A stretch of DNA of 64,000 nucleotides from Argyresthia goedartella. Lineage: Eukaryota > Arthropoda > Insecta > Lepidoptera > Argyresthiidae. The stretch covers positions 12,115,501 through 12,179,500 of the forward strand of contig OX463807.1 of assembly GCA_949825045.1 (NCBI GenBank). Reading direction: 5' to 3'. A program made the position numbers and the translations under genes. This document shows, piece after piece, positions 10,660 through 19,290 of this stretch; within the stretch, counting starts at the first letter, position 1; the number at the start of each line of letters is the position of its first letter. The notes beneath the pieces were generated by a model, which saw only the letters and a program-made list of their open reading frames with translations, was not told where the DNA came from and ran no database searches.

Positions 10660-11591
10660 TGGAAGCCTTACCAATGCTGAGATGGTAACTGCCTATTCAC
10701 CGCAATTGCTGACCAAATTATCACCTATGTCAATTAACATGCAACCACACTCACATTCGTAAGGACCTAGTTAAATATGTAGAAGAAAACGGCGATGAAC
10801 AGAACAAAGCTCGCAATCACTGAGCCTGAAATCCTTAACAACTCAACACTGAAAATCTACGCATTTACGGTACTTGGGCTGGAGAGGAGATTATAATACC
10901 AGCTGCCGAATACTTTCTACTTAACGCAACAATCCACCAGCAAAATACACCATCGCTCACATTCACGCCCAAGAATCCAGCGGATGCAGTGAAATCTATC
11001 AACCTCAACGTCACAGGACACCACTACGACAGCGTTTACTTGCTTGAATCGGCAAATTTACCCACGAATCAATCAACCGATAACCAAACTGATAACACCA
11101 TACTTTCGCCGATACTTAATGCAACACCCATGACCTCCTCAGGGTCAACCATAACATCAACAGAAGACATCCCAGACAACACCGGATATACGATGATACG
11201 AAACAGCCCCATATTTAAACCACAAGTCACATGCGAGCGTATGCGCATTGCTACTTGGAAGGTTAGAGGATGCGCCGAAATAACTAAAAGACTCAACATT
11301 GACGCGGAATTGACTAACAAAAACATACACATAGCCTATATACAGGAAACAAACATGATACATATGTCAAAACACTATCACTGGTATCTGTATGCTCGCA
11401 TCGGACAAGACGCTATAAAGAAATACAGGAAAAAGGGAATTATAGGAACAAACCTCCTTCACAATATTGCACACAAATATTTTAAAAGTTACATCAAAAG
11501 AAAATGCATGTACAAGGGCGAGCTTGTCTCTAAAAAGAGATTTCTTTCAGCAAAACAAGGCATTACAGGAATTGCTATCATAAAAGGGTAG
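10660..11591 (+). pseudogene. OTU domain B and start of APE endonuclease (OTU-LINE copy 1)
   Basis: From about 10660 a second, damaged OTU domain can be read: THIRKDLVKYVEEN, then GTWAGEEIIIPAAEYFL. The catalytic His motif GHHYDSVYLLES lies at about 11011-11046 inside the open frame 10989-11591. The same frame continues through a Ser/Thr/Asn-rich linker (about 11060-11220) to an APE-endonuclease N-terminus (RIATWKVRGCAEITKRLN ... IAYIQETNM, where the usual Asn of TWNVRG is Lys). Around 11400 it changes into unrelated sequence carrying a LINE 3'-end motif. Protease and endonuclease thus belong to one polyprotein. Stops around 10690 and 10820 break this copy. Confidence 0.75.
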
Positions 11592-11599
11592 GCAGTGCA

Positions 11600-11930
11600 C
11601 AATAATTCCTATAACTAAAATGCCTAGGAATAAATTAAAATATCTGTAAAATACAGATAGCAAATACGAAATAATTACCGATATATACATAAACCTTACA
11701 TATAATAAAATAAATACAATAACTTTTACGAAAGAGACATGATATGTTTCTTAAAAGAAAAAAGAGTCGGACTGTCTCTTATAGTGCAAAGAGGTGCGTT
11801 CCAGAGTCGGACCGCCCGCAACCTGAAAGAGCGTTTATACGCAGCGCTGCTATGCCGCGGAGTAACTAAAAGTGAATAATTAAATATCATCGGAGAACTG
11901 CTCACGGCAAACTTAAAAGTAGTAAGACGA
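11600..11930 (-). pseudogene. Antisense LINE RT C-terminal fragment inside OTU-LINE copy 1
   Basis: On the - strand the sequence encodes TPRHSSAAYKRSFRLRAVRLWN followed by IRDSPTLFSFKKH, the standard end of Jockey/CR1-like RTs (Leu-Trp-Asn-x-Leu-Pro region). Its 3' sequence (11600-11725) is A/T-rich. It lies between the endonuclease start and the RT remnant of the OTU-LINE, so it replaced or was inserted into the RT region. Confidence 0.6.
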
Positions 11931-12893
11931 AAATTCTTATAAGAGACCCCATAAACAACCAGTGAATTGGACGTAGTTACAATACGAACCGTAAACGAAA
12001 TCAAATATCTCGGCACATATATTACGGCAGGACATAGGACACAATAAAAAAGAGGTGCCGGCAAGCCATATGCAATTCCAAGGCCCTAATGCATTTTATA
12101 AAGAAATCCAACATAGACTGAAATATAGTGCGCCTGATTTACAAAATGGTCATTGCACTGTTTATAAAATTCGGACAAAAAGCGGCAACCCTCACTAAAG
12201 CAAACAGTTGACAGTCAGTATATGAACGCCTGATCCTCAGAGACATGTTTGAGAACGCCAGAAGCTATCCAAGATACCACAAAATTCATGACTGACTACA
12301 GGGCAAAACGATAACCAAACGAATCAAAAACCACCGGATATGTTACTATACATATTCTGCGACGCCCACAACAGCACTTACTACACGCTCCATTCAAATA
12401 CGAAGCAAGGAAGAAGAAAGTCGGCCTACTTATATACACCTGGAAAGATTTCCTTAAGCATGACATCAAATACTACGGTGAAGAACACAGTTACTGGACA
12501 GAATCATCACACAACAGGGACGAAGTCAGGATGGCCTAGAGGCAAATATACCGTATCCCAGAAACAGACAGCAAAAGCGAAACTGGGAACTAACCGGATA
12601 ACCCAAACGAACACGACTCAGGAAACTCAACTATTAACAATAACTGAAAATAGAAGGAAAACAAGAACTTGAAGAAAACAACAGCTGCTCTCCAAATCCC
12701 ACATCCTCCCCATTCTACATATCCTATATTGGCTTCAGGCTGAAGAGTCGGTCGATTGAATTCACTATCCTTCCCTTCCTACAGAGCAGGTCATTCCGCC
12801 CCCCCTCAAAACTTGTGCCCTCTGGTATGCCGGCCGAAAGACCGGAACAGGTTTAGAACCCTGGCTGGAGAAGCACCATTCATTCATTCATTC
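11931..12893 (+). pseudogene. OTU-LINE copy 1: RT thumb/C-terminal remnant and 3' UTR
   Basis: Base-level similarity to the opposite strand of 36864-37870 is clear, covering the KYLGTYITAGH region, KKSNMDWKIVRL and the C-terminal GRPIYTWKDSLKHDI region. Small indels abolish a continuous frame. The last 150 bp, ending in CACC(ATTC)n, are the most conserved between the two copies and form the 3' UTR and tail. Confidence 0.75.
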
Positions 12894-13340
12894 AAGTGCT
12901 TCTATATTTTGTTCTTGATTAGCATTTACTATCCGTAATTCCTGGCTCTCTTCTATAAGCGACTCGATCTCTTTATGGGCACTATCCAGTTGTAATTTTA
13001 GTTGCTCGATAGTATGCTGCATTATTTTATATTGTTCACTGTCGTCAACTGTGCTAAGGTCAGGTAAACTTAATGCCTTGACTGAGGCTGTATTCGAGTC
13101 TAAAGAGTTGAAGACATCCTCGTTGGAGTCACATTTTGTCCTAGGGAACCGTGTTGTGTTGTGGCTTGGACTATTATTATTGTAAACAGGACTCAACTGT
13201 CGCGGCCTTCGTTGTGTCACATTTGAAGTTGAAAGTGGGGAGTACGGTGCACTGTAGCTGGTGTTGGCTTGTATAGTAGACGACTTTTCCTCTAAAGTGA
13301 GTGTATTCGGCAAACTCCTTGTTGTGGAATCCAGCATCAC
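12894..13340 (-). pseudogene. CR1-A ORF1, 5' part (coiled coil)
   Basis: This starts at ATG 13340 and encodes a Ser/Thr/Asn-rich region, then a coiled coil (EQYKIMQHTIEQLKLQLDSA) that continues across the OTU-LINE to 8713. The start is chosen because it is the first ATG of the open frame and matches the ORF1 layout of CR1-B (56935, also low-complexity then coiled coil). Bases 12894-12917 are the right copy of the OTU-LINE target duplication. Confidence 0.75.
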
Positions 13341-13689
13341 TGATCTGGATGAGTGGTTTGAAAGTGAGCCTGAATTGTGTTCGTGAATGTCACACTACAC
13401 ACTTGATACACTAAATTAATATAATAAACAATAAATTATTAACTGTAAACCAATACTCAATACTCTATATTTATTGAATTCCATAAAATTTATGTTGCAT
13501 AGGATGTTATAAGGATACTGAACGTGCGTGTAAAAAGCCAGAACCTTGGTTGGGCGTTAGGTATACCCGAGTAAGTAAACTTTTTTTTTTATGTCTTCCA
13601 CAGAAATCTTTCATCTAGGACATTCGGCTATAGATTTGATGTGTAGACAGGCTTTTAGGTATGGGACCAGTGTATCATCCTTTAAATTT

Positions 13690-14400
13690 ATTCTTAGATT
13701 AGTTTAGCAGATCTTGTGGTGCTCTTCTTTTTAGTCTTTTGAAGGTTATTGGTTCCATCATCAGGTTTAAGGCAAGTGAGTTAGGATGCCTTTCTAGTCT
13801 TGCTTTATATCTCTTGAGGTTGGATACAATGTCCTCCTGTACCATTGGGACTTTCAAATGTCGATGAATGCGTTCATTAGTAATGTACCATGGTGCATTT
13901 GTGATTAGTCTTAGAGTTTTTGATTAGAACCTTTGAAGGATCGCGATATTTGATTTGGCAGCCGATCCCCAAAGTTGTATGCCGTAGGTCCATATAGGTT
14001 TTATGATACATTTGTAGATTAGCAACTTGTTCTCCAGTGACATTTGCAAATTTTTGTTTAGGAGCCAGTGTAAGTTGTGGAGCTTCAGGCCTAAGGCTTT
14101 ACGCTTCGTGAATATGTGCTTTCTCCAGGTTAAGCGTCGGTCTAGAAAGAAACCGAGATATCTGGTTTCATCTTCTTGAGATATTTGATTCCCATTCATC
14201 ATAACTGGAGGACCTGTGTCTTTTCTGGTAGTGAAGGTAACTTGAACATATTTGGTTTCATTTGCTTTTATTCTCCAGTCCCTGAGCCGGTCTGTTATGG
14301 AATTTATGCTCGATTGAAGTTTGGCTGAAGCTGCTGTTGGGCTATGGTCTGAGGCTAGGACTGCCGTGTCGTCAGCAAAGGTTGTAAGTAAGTAAACATA
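13690..14400 (-). pseudogene. Jockey-like LINE RT fragment
   Basis: Read from 14400 downward: FADDTAVLASDHSPTAAS (RT catalytic box), DRLRDWRIKANETKYVQVTF, then the ORF 14202-13924 with YLGFFLDRRLTWRKHI and WTYGIQLWGSAAKSN. After a frameshift come NAPWYITNERIHRHL and a terminal LKRRAPQDLL. This is the C-terminal half of a Jockey-clade RT. The 5' part is lost. Confidence 0.8.
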
Positions 14401-14759
14401 TGAAATTAAAGTTTTGCATCAAGTGATATATGACAAATCGGGTTGTAAGAAGGCGTCCACTAACCTGACTCCCTTAGACGTAGACTTTAAGTAGACTTGG
14501 TGGAATCTTGTCTACTAAGAAACTTTTTTAATTCTTAAGATTTTTTAGAATAGTGAATACTTCCTTATATTGTACTGGGCTAAGAAATATCATGTTTTCG
14601 GAGGGATAGAGTGGCGCGCGGCCGAGGGGCTTATTGTTCTTAGCATTTTTACTATTGTTAGTATTTGGCGAGGTTTGAGTTGCACTCTCCTCTCCTATAG
14701 ACGCAAAGTAGTGGTTAAAAATACTCGTAATCTGTTTTGGATCATTGATTATAGAGTTG

Positions 14760-15740
14760 TTAATTTTCAGTTCTAAATTTTTCTTTTCTTTCGTTGTTAC
14801 TCCACATAGTTTTTATAACATTACCAGATTTTTTAATTCTGTTTTTATGGTTTAGTCTTTTAGATGTGATAACGGTTTTCTTCAGTAGTTTTTGATATTT
14901 CCTATAATAATCAGTAAGAGTTTTATTCTTTGATTTTAGTGTTATGGATTTTAAAAATCGTCTATTTTTGCCTGTAGTAAACCGATATTTCCTAAAGTTG
15001 TTCTTTATTTTTATTTTAGGTATACATTTATTTAATTTTTTTATAAGTATGTCATGACATAAATTATAATTTTCATTTACAGTATTATTTTCTTTCAGAA
15101 TGTTATTCCAGTAAAATTTACTAATTTCTGTTTTAAATAAGTCTATATTTTCATCATTAAATATTCTCTTCATTGTAAACCATATCGACTTTCGCGTAAG
15201 TGGGAGTTTTCAAATGTAGAGTTGTTTATAGGTGATTCGTAATCTTCTACTGATGTAAATATTGATTTATCATCGAAGTTTGTAAATAATAAATCTAGGC
15301 GCGTTGATGATGTTGTAGTAATATGTGTGGGTTCTTTTATATGTTGTGTTAGAATAAATTCCGACATAAATTCTAGGAATTTGTTACTTTAAAGACTTTT
15401 TGAAGGATGTTTATGTTGAAGTCTCCGTCTAATAAATATACCTTAGATTTAGAATATTTCTTTTTTATGAATTATAATATTAATTTTAAACGGTCATAGA
15501 AAATAAAATATTTTCTTTGGTCAGATAAGTCGCACATGCTTCTATCACATATTCTGTATAAAACTCGCTGATTTGTTGGATTTCTTCGCTCTCAATTTGG
15601 TCTTGGCCTGGGATATAGAACCAATTAACATCATCAAAATCTTCTTTTTGTCTTTCAATTTTGAAGACATTGTACATAGAAGTATCATCAGCAAACAACA
15701 CTATGTCAGTCAATTTCTCCATCATGATTTAATTTATGAC
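14760..15740 (-). pseudogene. CR1-like LINE fragments (endonuclease end, linker, RT box)
   Basis: The - strand ORF 15367-15170 gives an endonuclease C-terminus (HIKEPTHITTTSSTRLDLLFTN). ORF 15173-14760 is the basic linker before RT. The stretch 15725-15600 has an RT box (IVLFADDTSMYN) that is out of order and cut by a SINE at 15741. The same RT box occurs at about 58.58 kb. It is a mosaic of at least two truncated copies. 14400-14760 holds only low-coding, AT-rich sequence. Confidence 0.65.
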
Positions 15741-15965
15741 CTCTGTGGCGCAGCGGTTGTGGCTCTGCCTACCATGCAAGAGGTCCCGGGTTCGATCCCC
15801 GGCTGGGGGTAAAAAAAACTCTTGGATGTTTATATGTTAGTGTGAGACGTGGTTGTTTTTGGTTACCACGACACAGGGTATCCTAGTGTGGGGCCAGAAG
15901 CAATGATGTGCTTGTATGTAAATGTTTATGTTATCTATTTGTATTGATATTGTGTATTTATGTGC
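15741..15965 (+). mobile_element. tRNA-derived SINE (family S1), sense copy
   Basis: The head has Pol III promoter boxes: A box TGGCGCAGCGGTTGTGG at about 15747 and B box GGTTCGATCC at about 15790. A short A-run and a tRNA-unrelated body ending near GTATTGATATTG follow. A second copy of the same family lies antisense at 59500-59713, which defines the element. It interrupts the CR1 fragment just upstream. Flanking duplications were not resolved. Confidence 0.85.
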
Positions 15966-16540
15966 ATATTGTTAAGTGTGTTACGATATCATCCATCGCC
16001 CATCACCATGTACTCATCGTCACTTCGGCCCCCACCGATGAAATGCTGAGACACCAAATGGATTTTTTCCGAACATCACCCCATGCCACTAAAAAGCCCT
16101 GATGGCGCATTTTCAATAATTTTCATTTTCTTTCGTGGAATCCGCGACCAAGTTTCTCGACGCCTTTACGCTTCAATCGCGATAGCGAGAGGTCATTAGT
16201 TTAGTCGATGAATCGAGATCAATAATTGTAGTTTATTTTAAGTAACTTTCGTAATTACTTATAAAGGCCAGTACGCGTAATTGGCCGTGCATTTTTATGA
16301 TATATATTGTTTTTATTATATTTTTGAAATTTATTTAGTAAATTAATGAATTATTTGTTTATTGTATTTAAAGAAAGTAGTGAGTGACATCCCTAGCTAG
16401 CCGAGTGTGTTAGGACCCGCTAGTCGAGTCTGCGGCGTGGGTAAAAGTCATCTTTAGCTATCTGAACTCGCGAGGTGGGACGTCGGCGTGCGAACAAAAT
16501 TTGTTAAAAACCCGCCTGTGGGTGCTTGGCCCTGAAAGTT
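15966..16540. other. Unannotated interval
   Basis: I see no coding signal, RNA gene or repeat boundary here. A few GC-richer stretches (16140-16200, 16400-16500) are not recognisable. Confidence 0.3.
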
Positions 16541-16850
16541 TTAAGATTGTTTGACTATCTGAATATATTACTACAGTCTTCTTTTCAGTATCTCATGTTT
16601 CCTTTAGGGCAGCTGCACATTCCATTATAGCGAAGATTTCCGCTTGGAACACGCTGAAGTAGCCCCAAGGCAATTGATTTGTCTTGTCCGTTACTATTAA
16701 AGTAACCAGCTCCTGCTAGTTTTGTGCTCTCTCTTCTTGAACCATCCGTGAAGCAAGTGATCGCCCGTTGATCTATTTCTATTACCCAATTTTCTTTTGT
16801 TCCTATATGGATTCGATATTTTTCATCAAATAGTATCTTTCTTTATCAGG
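16541..16850 (-). pseudogene. RNase H domain fragment of a LINE
   Basis: On the - strand ITCFTDGSRRE ... AGAGYF is followed, after a frameshift, by FQAEIFAIMECAAAL and VVIYSDSQTI. These are the first, second and third acidic motifs of RNase H (D, E, D) as in I- and Jockey-group retrotransposons. Two frameshifts or stops make it non-functional. Confidence 0.75.
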
Positions 16851-16861
16851 TCATTATTAAC

Positions 16862-17530
16862 ACGGGTACATCGTGATATATGTGATCATAGGTCTGCTTC
16901 TCAAGCCAAAATAAAAGCAGCAGGGATGGATGGTTGATAGGGAATGGTTGCAGCCACCTTAAAATTAAAATAATTGGTATTATTAATGTTGCAAGAAAAG
17001 ATGTGTTCAATAATATACAAAACTGCATACCTATCACCACAACAAACAAGTTAAGTTCTACAATATGCTTAATTCTCAAACCCCCAGTTTGTTTTGAATT
17101 CAAAACCTTTAACGAGAAAATTGCGTCGTTGAGAGGAAGAGCATATTGTAGTTTGAATATCAAACTTGTTAACACATTATCAAGAAAACTTCAATCATTT
17201 TTCACGGCAATACATATGCAATTATGCAGCCGATGAATAAAAATCTTCTTAAAATTCCCACTGCAGAAGCTGTACAATCAGCACAGTTGGACTCCAGGAT
17301 CTCAGCATCAGTATCTTACTTACATGAGGGCTTTGGCTCCTCTGAATGGAGCAATGTTGTGGTTGCTGGAATTCAACATGATCATTATTTTAATATCTTA
17401 GTTTTCAAAATTTGTCGTTCTTGTCGTAGCGAATAAAAACAAAACGATAAAATATCAAAACAGGATGCTGAATATAACCTACAACCATGAGATGTCACTA
17501 TGATATGAATAGATCACAGACTTTACAGGA
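16862..17530. repeat. Unclassified dispersed repeat, copy 1
   Basis: About 650 bp that recurs in the same orientation at 61794-62530, including CTTCTCAAGCCAAAATAAAA near the start and ATAGATCACAGACTTTACAG at the end. No transposase, RT or terminal repeats are visible, and the short ORFs within are not conserved between copies. It could be a non-autonomous DNA transposon or a rolling-circle derivative. Confidence 0.65.
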
Positions 17531-18100
17531 GATAGTGATGTTTCACATTGTTTTTTTTTGTAGGTAAGGCAGGCAGGTAAATGCTTTTTTATCACACCTG
17601 CTCTGATAATACATACTAATTATACCAATTAGAGGGAAGAAACGCCTTTATCCCGCCCTTCAAATCCTTTCATCCCAAGGTATGGAAGTTTGTATGAAAA
17701 TCCTTCCGACCCGGTGGGAAGTATGTATGAAATTCCATTACATACCCGGTTTTTTTTTTTTTTAATTTGTCAGCAGTCATACTGCAAAGAGACTTTAACT
17801 GTCTACTAATTAAATTTCAAGTAAATTGTTACTGGCCACATACAGTTTTTTTTTTTACCAGTTACCAACCTCCTTGGTGCATACAGAAAATTTAAAATGA
17901 AATTATTTTTGTATATAAAACGCGCGGAATCACGGAAGAAGTGGCTGCATGACCTTATGATCTTAGCCTACTCCAGAAACTGGCGAATAAAAAAGGAAAA
18001 GCCCGCGCATTTTCGCAAAAACTTCGATTGATTTAGCATTTATCTTTGTGTTTTTTGTAAAATATGGATGCATTTATGTCTATAATTTTCCTCGTAGGTG
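17531..18100. other. Upstream intergenic/intronic sequence
   Basis: AT-rich with several poly-T tracts. I looked for the missing PA2G4 5' exons here and found none. Confidence 0.35.
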
Positions 18101-18246
18101 TAATAAAAAGCACTATACATACCTCAGGATAAAGTACAGTTCCATACCTCAAATGGTTTGCGCCCCTCGCAAGCTCGTGGCGCAAATGCCATAATCTCGG
18201 TATGGAACTGTCACTTTCTTCCCTCTGAAGTAATGTACTATTTTTA
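18101..18246. repeat. Long imperfect inverted repeat (foldback, about 146 bp)
   Basis: Left arm about 18101-18164 pairs with right arm 18178-18246. The best-paired blocks are CAGTTCCATACC with GGTATGGAACTG, and TTTGCGCC with GGCGCAAA, around a short GC-rich loop. Outer flanks show further partial pairing (ATGCAT on both sides). It is compatible with a foldback MITE or a transcribed hairpin. Confidence 0.6.
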
Positions 18247-18719
18247 TGCATCTTATGATGACGTCATAGATAGGTGTAATTAATATCATTGTTTTATTAA
18301 AATATCTTAAAATATGCATACTTATTTATTAATCTGAATAATAGAACTTTACAGAAAAAATGTTTCTTGAAATGGTTTTGAGATTTCCGTTCCTGTGCAG
18401 AAAGTTAGCAACCCCAATTAGTGGTTTATTATTAAAATTATTTAACGTTGTTTTGTAGTATAATTTTACATATTTTTAAGTAATGATTTTAATTATTTAA
18501 GGTTGTGTACCCATTCTTTAACCTTTTGACCTCCATATATTAAATACAAAATGTGTCACTCACACGCCAACCAACTATGCTACGTAAAATACAACTTAAT
18601 TCACATGGTCTCTTTTTATATAAAAATTGTGTCAGCTATATCTGTGGCACTACTTTCAGTTGTCGCCCAGTGACGGACGACTGGTGCAGTCAAAAGGTTA
18701 ATGTGTCCTGCCCATCCTA

Positions 18720-18780
18720 GATTTGCTGGAATAAATATCTTTTTAGAGATAAGCTCGCCTTTGTACACTTAACTAGTATT
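18720..18780 (-). repeat. LINE 3'-end motif, antisense
   Basis: On the - strand GTACAAAGGCGAGCTTATCT is followed by CTAAAAAG. The same motif is at 11510-11560 and 43163-43205. It marks the 3' terminus of a common LINE whose body is otherwise missing here. Confidence 0.5.
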
Positions 18781-19290
18781 AATTTTGATGTATCCATATC
18801 TTCTGTTTATGTGCAGTAAAGTATTAAGTAAATAAGTATTTTCTTTCCTGGAAAGTAGGGTGTTTGCATACCATATATGTTTACAAACAAAAGAAGGGCA
18901 TTTCGAATATTTTTAATATATTTGATATATATTATATTGAATATTATATTGAATTGATATAATATAATTGAATATATTTTGGTTATATTTTTCTTTCCAA
19001 ATCTGATTTAGGCACAATTTTCCTTTGAAACAGAAATTATGGCTAGACTAGGTACCTATGTAGAAATTTTTGTATGGCAAAAGTGCAATAATCCCCCCTA
19101 TTGCCTATCCTTCGTTATTGGTTATATTGTTTTTTTTTTACTAAACAAAAATTTACAAAATACATCCATCAGTTCAAATAACAATTTTGAAGCAAGCAAG
19201 GGTAAGGCAAATCAATACCACCTTTAAACAGACATTTTCCCACACAATGCAAATCAGGCAAAAAACTAATTGAGCATTTCTTTGTTCCAG

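Larger units (their letters stand above)
8738..12893 (+). mobile_element. OTU-LINE copy 1
   Basis: A 4156-bp non-LTR retrotransposon inserted in CR1-A ORF1 and flanked by an exact 24-bp duplication. It ends in (ATTC)4 at 12878-12893. The 5' part (about 1.1 kb, starting AAACAAACAATAGTTT at 8741) has no gene I recognise. Next come an OTU domain (9880), a second diverged stretch of 5' sequence plus OTU domain (10180-11060), the start of an APE endonuclease (about 11220) and a damaged RT 3' region (about 11930 onward). A homologue lies at 36864-40773 on the other strand. Most of the RT palm is absent. RT clade is uncertain (RTE- or R4-like features in copy 2). Confidence 0.85.
4556..13400 (-). 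mobile_element. CR1-like LINE copy CR1-A, split by an OTU-LINE
   Basis: A two-ORF LINE on the - strand. ORF1 starts at 13340. ORF2 (endonuclease plus RT) runs from about 7863 to 4939. The 3' UTR ends in a short (TATTCA)n tail at 4556-4590. A foreign LINE at 8738-12893 interrupts ORF1; removing it and one copy of its target duplication leaves ORF1 open. ORF2 has only about two frameshifts, so the copy is fairly young. The 5' boundary near 13400-13480 is uncertain. Confidence 0.8.

Noticed and set aside
15745..15812. Possible functional tRNA gene
   Set aside because: A and B boxes are good, but a conserved tRNA-unrelated body follows and the whole unit recurs antisense at 59500-59713, so it is a SINE.
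18033..18251. Small coding gene on the - strand
   Set aside because: The ORF is produced by the arms of a long inverted repeat and has no recognisable protein features.
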